DNA of 64,000 nucleotides from Thalassia testudinum. Its lineage: Eukaryota > Streptophyta > Magnoliopsida > Alismatales > Hydrocharitaceae. The stretch covers positions 41,385,001-41,449,000 of the forward strand of contig JAZHRO010000055.1 in the NCBI GenBank assembly GCA_037157565.1. The letters run 5' to 3'. This document shows positions 10,249 through 22,565 of the stretch, in pieces. Both the position numbers and the translations under genes were made by a program. Numbering within the stretch: the first letter of the stretch is position 1; each line of letters starts with the position of its first letter. The notes under the pieces were generated by a model. It worked only from the letters and a program-made list of their open reading frames with translations, made no database searches and was not told the DNA's origin.

Positions 10249-12177
10249 GAATGGAGACACGTGGCGTCCGCAGGAGAGCCGTCACGTTGTGCAGGGCCAT
10301 CAGTGGCCTTTGGGGGCCCTCGACAGGGGCCAGTCGCCAGCACCGGACCCCCGCCTAGCCGACAGCAGGGACTCACTGAGGGCGGGAGTCGGGTTCCCCT
10401 CTGCTACCAGTGTGGCCAGCCGGGCCACGTCAGGAGGGACTGCCCATCTAGGGCAGGAGGTCAGCAGATACTTCCCGCACAGAGCACTGGAGGGCGCGCA
10501 GGAGGCCGCGGGTTCCAGGCGCGAGGAGGAGGACCGCAGTCGCGAGGAGGGTACCGGCCAGCACCTACCCGTCCGACGCAGAGTGTGGCTGCTTCGTCCG
10601 CACCTAGAGCTGAGGGGCGTATCAACGCCCTAACACACAGGGACGCCAGAGCTTCGGGATCCGTGGTAGCAGGTATGGTTTCAGTTTCTGGCAGACTCGT
10701 TTACACGCTTTTCGATTCCGGCGCTACGCACTCGTTTGTCGCAGACAGTTTCGCAGTTAGTTTGGACCAGGATTATACATTGTTAGAGAATCCGTTCGTA
10801 ATCAGAGGTCTGAGTGGTCAGCTGTTTGTAGCTGAGGAGGTGTACACGGGTTGCGGGGTCAGCATCGGGGGACACAGCCTGCCAGCTGACCTGATTATGA
10901 TACAGATGGAGGACTTTGGGGTGATTCTGGGGATGGATTGGCTGTCCGCTTACCACGCCTTGGTAGACTGCTTTGAGAGGAAGATTGTCTTCTCCATTCC
11001 GGAGTTGCCTTCCTTCGAGTTTCACGGGCAGCCAGTGGACGGAGGTTTCAGGTGCATTTCGGCGCTTCGGGCGGCGAGACTTTTGAGCCAGGGGTGTGAG
11101 GGCTTCTTAGCTTGTGTGGTGGCAGAGCACAGCCCCGTGGCATACTTCCAGAGCATCCCGGTGGTCAGAGAGTACCCCGACGTGTTTCCAGACGAGTTAC
11201 CAGGACTACCGCCCGAGCGTGAGATCAAGTTTGAGATCTCACTAGTACCAGGGACCAGCCCCATCTCCACCGCGCCATACAGGATGGCACCGCTTGAGCT
11301 GCGAGAGCTCAAGTCTCAGTTGCAGGACCTTTTGGAGAAAGGTTTCGTGAGGCCCAGTGCGTCTCCCTGGGGAGCCCCGGTACTGTTTGTGAAGAAGAAG
11401 GATGGGACCCTACGCCTTTGTGTGGACTACCGACAGCTGAATAGGGTCACCATCAAGAACAGATATCCGCTGCCGAGGATTGATGATTTTTTTGACCAGT
11501 TGCGGGGTGCCACGGTGTTTTCCAAGATCGACTTGAGGTCTGGATACCACCAGTTGAGGATCAGGGAGACCGACGTCTCCAAGACAGCTTTCCGCACCCG
11601 CTACGGACACTACGAGTTTTTGGTCATGCCGTTTGGGCTGACCAATGCCCCCGCTGCTTTCATGGACCTGATGAACCGGGTGTTTAGACCGTACTTGGAC
11701 CAGTTTGTGGTGGTTTTCATAGATGATGTACTCATCTATTCTAGAGATCGGACGCAGCACGGACAGCACTTGCGGATGGTTCTGGACACTCTGAGACGAC
11801 GCAGGCTGTACGCCAAATACAGCAAGTGCGAGTTCTGGTTGAGGGAGGTGACCTTTTTGGGTCATGTGATCTCTGGAGACGGCCTGGCGGTGGATCCCGC
11901 CAAGGTCGAGGCAGTGCTCAGGTGGGAGAGACCGCGTTCAATCACTGAGATTCGCAGTTTCCTGGGACTGGCAGGTTACTACAGACGGTTCATCAGAGGG
12001 TTTTCGCAGATTGCACGTCCTATGACACAGTTGACTCGGAAGGATGTGCCTTTCGCTTGGACAGACGCCTGTGAGGCGTGTTTTCTGGAGCTGAAGGAGA
12101 GGTTGACCTCGGCTCCCGTGCTCACCATCCCTGACAGTAGTGGCGGGTTCGTTGTGTACACGGACGCTTCCTTGTAG
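10249..12177 (+). pseudogene. pol: zinc knuckle, protease and RT of element E
   Basis: In frame with gag. A CCHC knuckle ([14 protein letters not shown], 10402-10443) is followed by the aspartic protease motif [10 protein letters not shown] (10711-10740), then RT with [33 protein letters not shown] and catalytic FIDD (11716-11727), and the thumb [12 protein letters not shown]. RNase H begins with VVYTDAS before a TAG at 12175-12177. The motifs look intact apart from the stop. The ORF opens by codon count at a GTG (10261), only because of the upstream TGA. Confidence 0.93.
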
Positions 12178-14082
12178 GGGTTAGGAGGTGTGCTCATGCA
12201 GAGGGGTCACGTGGTCGCTTACGCTTCGCGGCAACTGAAGCCCCATGAGCATACCTACCCTACCCACGATCTAGAGTTGGCAGCTGTTGTCTTCGCGCTG
12301 AAGACATGGAGGGACTACTTGTACGGTGAGACCTTCGAGATTTTTACAGATCACAAGAGCCTCAGATATCTTTTTGACCAGAAGGAGCTCAACATGAGAC
12401 AGAGACGTTGGTTGGAGCTCCTGAAGGACTACGACTGTAGCATCTCCTACCACTCGGGAAAGGCCAATGTGGTGGCTGACGCCTTGAGTCGTAAGGCGCC
12501 CGCACGCTTGGCCAGTCTACAGTTACAGAGTTGGAGCCTTTTGGAGGAGGTGGGCAGTTGGCGACCTCTAGAGTTACGAGGGTACTGTGGGGCAGTGACG
12601 GTGACACGGCAGACCAGACCAGAGTTGATAGACCGCATCATCACGGGACAGATGGCCGATCCGTACTTGCAGTCTTTGCGCGACAGAGTACTATCAGGGG
12701 ACCCAGGGGACTTCTCTTTCACAGACCAGGTGTTACGCTTGGGGGGACGGTTGTGCGTCCCCAGAGACGAGGAGCTGTTGAGAGAACTCCTGACTGAGGC
12801 ACACGGTTCCAGATTCACCATACATCCCGGAAACACGAAAATGTACCATGACTTGAGACGCGAGTTCTGGTGGAGAGGGATGAAGCGGGATGTGGGTGAG
12901 TTCGTGCAGCAGTGCTTAGTGTGCCAGCAGGTGAAAGCCGAGCATCAGAGGCCTGCAGGGCCGCTTCAGCCGCTTCCAGTGCCAGAGTGGAAGTGGGAGA
13001 GCATCACCATGGACTTGGTGGTGGGCTTACCTGTTACCCAGCGAGGGCACGACGCAGTCTGGGTAATAGTGGATAGATTGACGAAGACGGCACGATTCTT
13101 GCCGATCCGAGTCACTCTGGGACCAGCACAGTTGGCAGAGAGGTATATCCGTGACGTGGTGCGACTACACGGAGTTTCGCGGGAGATCGTATCCGACCGG
13201 GATACCCGCTTTACGTCCCAGTTTTGGGCTGAGTTTCAGCAGGCTTTGGGGACGAGGTTGAGGTTTAGCACGGCTTACCACCCCCAGACAGACGGACAGT
13301 CGGAACGCACGATACAGACACTTGAGGACCTTTTGCGTGCCTGTGTACTAGACTGGAGGGGCTCTTGGGAGGAGCACCTGCCCCTGGCAGAGTTTGCATA
13401 CAACAACAGTTATCACTCGAGCATCGGCATGGCTCCCGACGAGGCTCTGTACGGACGGAAATGCACGGCACCCTTGAGTTGGGTTGAGGTGGGGACCAAG
13501 TGGGAGGTTGGCCCCAGGTTGATCCGGCAGAGTCAGGAGGTAGTTGAGCAGATCCACAGACGACTCCGCACTGTCAGGAGCAGACAGAAGAGCTACGTAG
13601 ATCGCAGACGCAGAGAGGTGCAGTTCGAGGTTGGGGACCACGTCTTTCTTCGTGTTTCGCCCATGAAGGGCTTACAGCGGTTTGGGGTGAGAGGGAAGCT
13701 CGCGCCGAGGTTCGTGGGGCCCTTTGAGGTCCTGGAGCGGGTTGGACCCGTTGCTTACAGACTTGCCCTTCCCCCGCAGCTTTCTGGTGTGCACAACGTG
13801 TTCCACGTGTCCAACCTCAGGAAGTACGTAGCCGATCCCAGCCACGTACTGAGTCACGAGAGCGTCGAGGTGAGCGACGACCTGACCTACCCCGAGCGGC
13901 CAGTGCAGATCCTAGACCGAGCCGTCCGCAGGTTGAGACGAAAGCAAGTACCCCTGGTAAAGGTTTTGTGGAGGAGCCAGCGGTACGAGGAGGCTACCTG
14001 GGAGCCTGAGGCGGCAATGCGGGAGAGGTACCCGGAGCTTTTCGCGGGTACGTCTTTTCGGACCGGCTTCGGTCCTCTTTGA
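12178..14082 (+). pseudogene. pol: RNase H, integrase and chromodomain of element E
   Basis: This continues the same frame after the TAG. RNase H ([19 protein letters not shown]) is followed by integrase: an HHCC zinc domain (about 12800-12930), and a DDE core with Asp at 13012-13014, Asp at 13195-13197 and Glu at 13303-13305. That is D-60-D-35-E spacing. A GPY/F-type segment ([26 protein letters not shown]) comes next. The end (about 13888-14043) is a chromodomain with [16 protein letters not shown] and YPELF. Chromovirus chromodomains steer integration toward marked heterochromatin. The stop codon is at 14080-14082. Confidence 0.93.
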
Positions 14083-14168
14083 GTTTGTTATGGTTATTTG
14101 GACATCTTTTTCCCGCACCCTAGTTGGCACAAATTTCAGGGACGAAACTTCCTTTGAGTTTGTTATAT
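14077..14168 (+). other. 3' untranslated strip of E with an atypical polypurine region
   Basis: Between the pol stop and the 3' LTR, the sequence CAGGGACGAAACTTCC (14138-14153) resembles the segment usually found before the purine tract in Tekay-type elements. The bases next to the LTR are not purine-rich. They repeat CTTTGAGTTTGTTAT (14152-14166), which is also present at 14077-14091. Confidence 0.6.
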
Positions 14169-16868
14169 TGTAACGAGCGCGTGCCCCAGACGCCTTTTAA
14201 GACGTCTGGGAGGTGGCCCAGACGTCGGACCAGACGTCTGGGATCACATCCAGACGTCTGACCAGGCGTCCGGGATAGTTTATAGACGTCTGGCGAACAG
14301 TTATGCTCGCACGGGATATTCGTCTGCGCGCCTGTGCGCGCAGACCTGCGTTTCTGCCCTCTTTCTCTGCGGCTGCAGGCGGCTGCGACCGCCTTCTCTC
14401 TCCTCTCCGCACGGCGTTAAAAGGGGGGGCGCGCCTCCCCTCCCGTCTCCACCATCTTCCTCCTTCTTCTCCTGCCTGTACGCGAGAGCGAGCGGACGCG
14501 AGGGCGCAGCGGCAGCGGCAGCCGCAGTGAGCGCGGAGGAGCTGCGGCGTGCGAAGGAGGGGCTCTGCCGTGAGGGCGAGCTCGCCAGGAGCGGCTTGGC
14601 CGGCCGGCCGGCGGAGGGCGCAGGGGGCGCAGAGCGTCGCGGAGAGGGACCTGCTGCGGGCGGAGCAGCGTACGCGCGAGGTTCGACGCGGGCGGCGTCG
14701 CGAGCAGAGGCCGAGCAGGGCTCTGATTCTGGAAAAATTTCCAGAATCAGACGTCTGGATTGATATCCAGACGGCAAGGTCGACGTCTGTGAGATCATAC
14801 AGACGTCTGAAAGGTGAGTTTCCGCTTTCTTCTTCCTTTTTGTCGACTGACCGTACTGAGGGAGGGGGTTGGCTGTGCGCAGGTTTTCTGATTCGTCATC
14901 CTTTGCGAATCAGACGTCTGGAAGTTGTACCAGACGGCGGGAGTGACCTCCAGACGTCCGGAGTGACCATCGGACGTCTGGGATCTAGGAAAGACGTCCC
15001 TGCAGGCTTCTGGACATCTGGGAAACCACGCTGAACAGGTAATTCTCTGATCCACCGTTTAAGACGTCTGGAGGGAGTTCCAGACGTCTGATTTTGCACA
15101 GTATCGTCTTTCTCGACCCGTTTAGGGCCCGTTTGGGCTCCGTTTTCCACGATTCGAGTTGCGTTCGTTTCAGAATTAATTCCTCCACCCGCCTAGAATA
15201 GCTATACACTGTTTTGAGACACTCCTTGTGTTTGATCCTTGTGATAGGACCTCGTTCGGTTGCAGTCTTGAGAGTCGCGGAGGCGCGCGGGATTCCCGAT
15301 CACGCCCCCATTACTCCCGTTGTACCTGGTAGAGTGGTTTTAAGTATTAATAAAATCTGTTAAAGTATGGAACCATAACTAGAACCTAGGGCTTTGCATG
15401 AATCCTAGGAATGAGAAATATATGGAATGATAGCTCCTAGGTGTTGCATGAATCCTAGGGCCGGAAAACTAGATTGTATGATAGATCCTAGGATATGGCA
15501 TGAATCCTAGGATGGAAAAACTAGTGGAATGTATATTACTGCAGTCTTGGGAAAATGGAAAGGAATATATAAAGCTGCCTGTAAATTTAATTAACAGCTG
15601 CCTGTTATGAATAAAGAAACATGTTTGAGATCATGGAATTTGAGAACGTGAATCTGGAAAGTGAAACATATGATGTTCTGAAATAAAGAGCTGGAACCCT
15701 ACGGGGAGTTAGGAGTGGAACTCCTGGAAATAAAAAGGAATGGAACTGAGATGTAGTTTGTACTGTCTCTTGGGTACGTAGTACCAAGGGAAGTACCTGT
15801 ACCTGTTTAGTGCAGAGTGGGGCCAGCTGCCCCAGGGACCCGGGGCTAGGATTGGCCGCTCTGTACCGACTTGCTGGCCCTCGTGTACGTAGTACCGAGG
15901 AGAGCTAGTAGTGTTAGGAGAGTACTAGCTACCCCACGGGCCCCGGGGTTCTGCTAGCCTCCTTCACCGACTTGTTAGGCCCACTAGGGCAAACCAGGGT
16001 AGTCAGGTGAGGGTGCGCAGACTGTGGAGGGGCAAGGCCCCGGTTTGGTTACTGTGGAGGGGTTGGACCCCTGTTACTGAGAGGGCTCTGCCCTGGTTCC
16101 GTGCTGTGCTTTGGGCGCACCCGTTAACGGAAACGACTGACCGCGTGCCAGTGCGGGCTAGCTACCTGTGCGTTTATCGTGCGTGCCGTAGTCACCGTTA
16201 CGTCTGTCAGTGACCTTGGGGTGGTTGACTGAGGGTAGGATCACCACGCGGGACTCTCCCGACCAGGAGAGCACCACGTGCTACTTCTACTTTTGGAAAA
16301 GACTGCAATCAAGATCGTCCCACGAGGACATTCGAGATCAAGTAAAGGATCTGAGAAATAAATGAAATAGTGAGAAAAATTGAAAGATGTAAATAAAGGA
16401 AGTAATAGAACATAATAGCTACTGTACACTCTACTGTTGCCTTTAGTTAGTTTGCCACTCTACTCAGCGTTTTGCTGACGTGTTACACTCGTTACCTTTT
16501 TCAGGACCAGGTGTTGAGCAGCCAGGGTCGGCGGCTGCAGAGGACGCTGGGCCGAGTAGGGTCCAGTAGAGTTACCCCAGCTTTGTACCCCTTTTTGTTT
16601 CTGTTCTAGTGAGTAGTTTTGTTTCCGTTGTACCTTCTTTACCTGCAGTTTTTGTTATATGATAAATGTTGTTTTACTGTTGTGGTGGTGCCTACTGTAG
16701 TAGTTCTTTCCTTACTGCTGTACTTTCTTACTGTTAGTTATATTCATGCTGAATGTGGTTTATTTTACTGTCTTTTGGTTACTTCCTCATTGGACGACTG
16801 GGTCTTGGGATTAGTCGAGTCGGTCCGGTTCTCGTGTCTCGTAGGGACTCGGGAACCGGGTCGTTACA
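14169..16868 (+). repeat. 3' LTR of element E
   Basis: 2700 bp, TGTAACG..CGTTACA, collinear with the 5' LTR throughout. Differences seen by eye near the start are transitions (for example CAGATGTCGG in the 5' copy against CAGACGTCGG here). The TATA-like TTAAAAGG is at 14417-14424. Confidence 0.95.
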
Positions 16869-16873
16869 GCTTT
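16869..16873. other. target site duplication GCTTT (right of E)
   Basis: Right-hand copy of the 5 bp duplication at 6438-6442. The D gag frame resumes here. Confidence 0.95.
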
Positions 16874-18053
16874 CATCATGGCCTTCAGTTCATCCATCTC
16901 AGAGGGCTTATTCAGAGGAGGGTTTTCATAAGAAGGTTGGTATATGGGCTGGGGAGGTAAGGGTCTTGTATTCCCTGAGTTAGAAGCATCACCTTGCTTC
17001 TAAGAGAAGTTTGGATGGTTCCACCACCCTGGATTATAAGTGTTGGAATAAGGGTTATTGCAAGGGGGGCGGAAACCTTGGGCCGCATTCAAGTCGGCCT
17101 GAATCAACTCAGGGAATTGGTTTGCCTGATGGCACTCCGCAGTGGCATGCGTTGTGCTTTGACAAATGGAGCATTCTCTTGAAGCCTGAAAAATAGAGGC
17201 TGCTTGCGGGTTCATGCCGGGGTTTGCTAAAAGCCTATCAAAGTTTTTATTCAATAGTTGAATCTGATAAGCCAAATCTTGAGAAGCCCTGGCTTCATGG
17301 GCCTCTATCTTCCTCTGCAAGATTGATGATTTTCTTTCTTAATAGGCAGAGGACAGATGTATGGAGTTGTCGCTTAATGTTTCAAATAATGCCTAGGCTT
17401 CATCTTCAGTTCTGGTCATGAAGGTTCCTGCACAAGCTGCATCGATGGTTTGCCTATGCCTTTCAGATAATCCGTTATAGAACCTTTCGACCAACTTCCA
17501 TCTTGGCACTTGATGGTGGGGGCATAACCTAATAAGGTCATTAAAGCGCTCCTAAGTCTCATGAAATTGCTCTCCTTCTTGTTGAGTAAAACCCATAATC
17601 TCTCTTTCTGTAATGGTTGGTTTTACTCATAGGAAAATACTTTTTCAGAAATTCTCCCTTAAGGGTGGCCCAATCATTTACCCTTGCATCGAGGGTATGA
17701 TACCAGTGCTTGGCCTTATCCTTTAGGGAGAAAGGAAATAGAGTCCTCATCAGGGCTTCATCAGTAAAGCCCTAGAGCTTCACCGTGGAACAGACCTTGG
17801 TGAATTCCTCCAAATGCTGGTAGGGGTCCTCCCTAGTAGTACCATAAAAAGAGGGCAATAAAGATATGGTACTGCTCTTGATCTCATACAGATTATCTCC
17901 TGCCGATCGTCTTAGTGCTTGTGCAGGTTGGTTAGTTGGAATAAAATAGTCCCTTAGTGTCCTTTGTTGATTTGCACCTTGCTCAGCCATTCCTTCTTTT
18001 TCCTCTCCTAGGTGAGCTCTCATAAGAATTCTCTCAGGCTCAGGATCAAACAC
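16869..18053 (-). pseudogene. gag: gag N-terminal and nucleocapsid part of element D
   Basis: The minus-strand start at 18053 (MFDPEPERILMRAHLGEE) is followed by LLPSFYGTTREDPYQHLEEF, then FPFSLKDKAKHWYHTL and FLKKYFPMSKTN (17750-17620), the usual Athila capsid motifs. A CCHC zinc knuckle is seen at 17173-17132 (C-X2-C-X4-H-X4-C, CSICQSTTHATAEC), followed by NTYNPGWWNHPNFS. Stops near 17772 and 17559 and other breaks split the frame. It joins the left fragment at 6442 in the same frame once E is removed. Confidence 0.85.
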
Positions 18054-19319
18054 TAAACTACCCTCAAGAGAGCATCAACCAAGCATACAAAACACAATTC
18101 AGGTTCTTATTGAGTAAGTGATGCCTCCACTCCAAAGATAAGTCAAAAGATCAAGACTTATCCCTCTGTTCCCATGTAAGTGGTATAAGAGGGGTGTGGA
18201 CTTGAAATCTTAACCTTCTTTATTGCGGAGGTCGAATTAGTTAATATAAATGGCCAAACAACTTTTTCACTGCAATTACATGCCTTAATTCAACCTTTGA
18301 GTGCCCTAGGACCTATACTTTGCTTTGATGATACTCCCAGGTGATTAAGTGAGAAGTTACTCCAAGGATGAACAAAGGGATGCAAGTAGGGCAAACCCTT
18401 CCTTTGAGGCGATGCATATGCGGTGCCCCTTAACTACTCTTTTGTTCCTTTAAGGGGTGTCCCCCTCCGTGGAGTATCAAAACACTTGGTCAAAAGATAG
18501 TATCACCACCACCACAAAGCACAATAGGAGGGTTTGCATCGATAAAGAGATCAGTGCCTATAGTCTTAAGGGATCGAGCCTTAGTGCAGTGCCTAATGTG
18601 CGTGCTTAGTGTCAGAAGTGTGCAACACACCGTAAATCTTTGTAATTTCTTTTGAAATCGCAGACAAGTCCCTTAGAATCAGATCAAATGTGAATTGCTT
18701 TTAGGGTTGAATCTGATTATCAATCCCACTATTAGTTATGCGACCACTGAATTAGTAAATTCAAACAACTTGGTGGTCTTGAATTTTAATTTGAATGCAA
18801 ATGCGTGAACAGGAGTTGGATGCAAAAGTTAGAAAGGTGTACCTGTCTCCAGCAATCTTCGTGCTAATATGCTTGCAATGCAATAATAAGATCTAATGTG
18901 CTGCTCAATCACCCCTAAATGTGTGCACCTAAGGGCATGCAACTTCTAAATAGGTAGCTCGATATTTTCTTTGTTGGTTTTAAAGGCAGGAAAGTAGAAA
19001 ATAGAATTACGCATGCAAAAAATAATGTAAGCCTTAGTAGCTAAAGAATGTGGCGACAAACCCCCAAACATTCAGCCCCAATTATTACAAGGGCGAAAAG
19101 ACAGAAATAAATTTTGTGACGACGGAGAATCCTTTGTGAAAGCAGAATCTTGGTCTCCTACGTCTTTTCCTCGTGTGGCTTAGCTCGTGGTGGTTGTCAC
19201 CTCTTTGTTGCGCCTCGTCGCCTCGTCAGATTCCTCGCGTAGTAAAAAAAAATTGATCAGATAATTGCACAACTTAGAATATTCAAAAATAATGAAGTGA
19301 ATATATTGCGTCTGTTGCC
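18054..19319 (-). other. 5' leader of element D
   Basis: This 1.27 kb non-coding stretch lies between primer site and gag on the minus strand. No gene or strong structure is seen. It is not obviously similar to the leader of the A/C family. Confidence 0.6.
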
Positions 19320-19337
19320 TCCCCGACAACAGCGCCA
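19320..19337 (-). other. primer binding site, tRNA-Asp with two mismatches (element D)
   Basis: TCCCCGACAACAGCGCCA on the plus strand differs from the A/C primer site at two positions. Both read as C to T on the element strand, consistent with age and deamination. Confidence 0.8.
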
Positions 19338-19348
19338 ATTTGACAAGT

Positions 19349-21108
19349 TGATTTTCCGCTTTCGATTAAATTTCGCAAATGAAACAACACGTTGTTGTAG
19401 TATTTAAGTGGTGGAAAAATCGACTAATCAATAATAAAAATAACCACTCACAGAAGAGTGGGTCGTGTCCACAGGGAGGCAATGATGCAATAAACTCTTG
19501 ATTATTTCATATTCTTTAGATTAAGTGCGAAATCCCTAATCAAATTCGACATGAAATGCAATGGAAAGAAGATGCACAATAACTCAAAAATATAAGGGTA
19601 TATGTGCAATTTTTCCTCACTGAAATATTCAATAAATATGTGATGATTTTATGTAATTTTCAATTGACATATATTAAAGAAAATTTGTGCACATGTTAAT
19701 CCCTAAACCAATGTTGAAACATGTGAATATCAATAACGTGCAATTATCAGAAAGCATGAGTGTGCAGTCACAATTTCACCATAATAAAATAATCATAAAT
19801 TAAAATTGATTTTTGGTGGCAATGGTATTGAATGTAATTTTTAATGGGGAAGAAAACAAGGGATTTCACCTCTCTCCTTCTTGCGCATGGGAGAGACGTT
19901 CAATCGAGGAGAGACTCCTACGGGAGGTTGGCTGGAGCAAGGCCGTCGCGGTGATGGCAGCGGTGCATCGTGAGTTGGCCGGAGCCGGCCTGCCGGAGGA
20001 GAGGAGTGGCGACGGTGGAGAAGCTGCAGCCGGCTGCGCGTGCTGCAGGTGCTGGCGCACGGTTGTTGGCAGTCGTGCGGGCATGCGAAGACGTTGGAGG
20101 GAGGCTGCAGGGGCACGCGGTCGTTCTGCAGCGCCTGCAGAGGGCGCGCCAGGCACTGGAGGGTGAAGGCGACGTAGCGCCTGCAGGCACTTGAAGGAGC
20201 ACCTGCAAGCTTGAAGAGTGGCGAGCGCCTGCGAGCGCTTGGCGTGAAGCGCCTGTGGGGCGGGCGTTGGAGAGGGGGAAATGCCTGCGGGGAGAAGGCA
20301 CGCTGCGGTGGTAGTGTGTTGCAGGCGGGAGCGCTGGAGGCGGGTGCTGGAGGGGCGTAGGCCTGGCAGGTGCAAGATGCAGGTCTGGCGCTGGAGAGGG
20401 CCCCGCAGGCATGCTGCGATAGTAGCGCCTGCAGAGCGCTTGGTAAGGCTTGAAAAGGCAGGCGCAGTGCCTGCAGAGCGCTTGGTAAGGCTTGCAAAGG
20501 CAGGCGCAGCGCCTGCAGAGTGCTTGGTTGGGCTTGGTTCACGGTGTATGCTCTGACCACAGTGTTGGTGGTGGCTAGGGAGAAGGTGGATCCCCACAAG
20601 AGGGAGGAAGAAGATGCCCTTCATCCAACTTTTCCCCAACCTCTTTATCTCCTCTCCCTGCGTGCGTGAGTTAAGGGATTTTCAAATCCCTTTGCTATTT
20701 TTGGCCGGCAGCTGTTAAGGGAAGAGTTGCGGCTGGCCGAAGGATGAGGGATGGATTGAACTGGCTGTTTGTTGGGGAAATTTATTCCCCCCTCCTTGTT
20801 CTTTCTAAATATCATTCCTGCACATAAAATCATTACATATTAAGTTATAGAATGCTATAAAATAGATGTAAACTTAAATCATGATGCATGCAAACATTCT
20901 ATAACTTAATGTAGTTATTAACAAACCTAAAAGGTAAGATTAAAGTTACTTAGGCGTAATATTAGTCCATTAAATGGACTCATCAATACAATCTAACCTA
21001 AATGTATGATGATGCATGTTATGCAATATTTATAATGCATGAATGATTCTATGACCCTAGAAACATGCATAAATAGGCATTTTAGGTTAATTAGATGTGT
21101 GTACATCA
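19349..21108 (-). repeat. 5' LTR of element D
   Basis: About 1760 bp, plus-strand ends TGATTTTCCGC and GTGTACATCA. It matches the length (1765 bp) and distal sequence of the G LTR: the motif ACATGCATAAATAGGCATTTTAGG is shared in two parts near 21063 and 37829. It has an AT-rich U5, a GC-rich transcribed section (about 19870-20640) and a TATA-like GATAAAGAGG on the minus strand near 20645. The exact inner edge could be 19342 or 19349. Confidence 0.75.
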
Positions 21109-22565
21109 GAAGAATACTAATAAGTTTTACAATCAAACTTGTCCTTAAACGCTATAGTTCGCAATCTATGCTTAGCATGAAAAAATCTACGGTGTCTCAA
21201 ATAGCAAAACTTGTTGCTTTCAAGTAGTCAAAGATGATGAGCATCATCCATATATACTGGACAAGTAGACTTCCCTTTTGTACTCCATCCCGATAAATTT
21301 GCATTTGCGAGGAAGTCATTAATGGTCCACAATAATGCAGCATGCATATTAAAGAATTCTTTTCTATGCACGTCATATATATGTACAAATGCTTAATTTT
21401 ATACTACAACAGTTTTAGTTTATCTATCAATGGTTGAAGATAAACATCTATTGCATTCCCTAGCTGCTCTGGACCTACGATGAGGAGAGTCAACATCATA
21501 AACGACGATCGCATATAAAGCCACAGAAGTAAGTTGTAAGCTACCATCACAACTGATCAAATTGAAAAGGATGGGTACATGTTTTTAAAAGGATTAAACC
21601 CAACGTTTGCAATACCAAATCTGACATTTTTTGCATCTTCTACAAATGGTAAATGAGTGTTGTCAAACATTTTTCATTGTTCTGAATCTACGGGATTGCA
21701 AATGTGACCATTTCGTGACATGTTATCTGATGCCATGTCATCTAATTCCCATTTTTACTTGAAATAAAAAGGTGTTAAAGCCTAGGAATTAATGGAAAGT
21801 AATGTAGAACCTTCTCAGCCTATTTTTTGGCCCTTGTATTTAGTGAATTTTCCACTTTATATCTATCCACACCACACTATGGACAACTACTCAACGCTGC
21901 ATATTCATTTCTGTATAACACGCAATCATTTGAACATGTGTCAATTTTCTTGCACTTTAAACCAAGTACACGATTCTGTTTCTTTGCATCATACCATTTC
22001 TTTGGATAACCTTTCGGATATTTTAAATGCTCTCCAATGAATTCAAGCACCCCAAACATCAATTTAGAGGTGCTCTATTCATAACTTTTAGATGAAATAA
22101 CTTCAAAAGAAATGACAATCTCGAAATGGATATAATACCGAGAGCAATAGGTTCATCCACCACCCTAATAACATCATAGAACTGATTAGAAGTTTCCCCA
22201 CTAGCAAGATCTTCAACTCCTGCTCTCATTTCGTCAAACATTTCATCGATGTCATCGATTTCAATATCCACAACAGACTCATCAAAATCTATCGGAGATT
22301 GTCTGACTTCCTCTGTAAAATCCTCTTCATGAGTAATCCACTTAGTATAATGTTGCCACAAACCGTTGCAAATCGTGTGCTCGAATACTGTGTTCCTATC
22401 ATATGAATATCCATGCAAGCACTCCCTACATGGGCAAAAAATCCTGTCAAACTTGTCTCCTTGTCTGAATGACTTCCTTTCATATGCCCAATCAAGAAAC
22501 TCTCTCACTCCATTCTTTTATCGGGAGTAATCCAAGTTCCTTAAACTACTCTAAGACTTATCCAT
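21109..22565 (-). pseudogene. tnpD: CACTA transposase (TNPD-type), decayed and truncated
   Basis: The minus-strand reading starts at ATG 22565 (MDKS, then a stop). It recovers a transposase-associated domain at 22508-22270 (REFLDWAYERKSF, IFCPCRECLHGY, HYTKWITHEED). The transposase proper begins below about 22030, with CSNDCVLYRNEYAALSSC, FNPFKNM, LTLLIVGPEQLGNAIDVYL and KFCYLRHRRFFHAKHRLRT near 21200-21130. These are characteristic plant CACTA TNPD segments. Several stops and frameshifts make it non-functional. It is cut at 21108 by element D. Confidence 0.8.

Larger units (their letters stand above)
6443..16868 (+). mobile_element. complete Tekay/Del-type chromovirus E
   Basis: This 10426 bp plus-strand Ty3/gypsy element has two LTRs (2697 and 2700 bp), a tRNA-iMet primer site, and one gag-pol frame ending in a chromodomain. 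Long LTRs, iMet primer and a C-terminal chromodomain fit the Tekay/Del chromovirus lineage. LTR ends are TGTAACGA..TCGTTACA, an 8 bp terminal inverted repeat. It is flanked by GCTTT on both sides. The LTRs differ by few, mostly transitional, substitutions, so the insertion is comparatively young. Three in-frame stops disable the polyprotein. Confidence 0.95.
3937..21108 (-). mobile_element. Athila-type LTR retrotransposon D, interrupted
   Basis: This old minus-strand Athila-type element is present as pol to gag at 3937-6442, and gag, leader, PBS and 5' LTR at 16869-21108. It is interrupted by E (6443-16868) and cut at 3937 by C. Its pol 3' end and 3' LTR must lie left of the window, beyond C. 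The frame across E is restored exactly when one GCTTT copy is removed. The 5' LTR end at 21108 abuts CACTA transposase sequence, so D inserted in that transposon; GAAGA (21109-21113) is the expected outer duplication. Confidence 0.85.
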
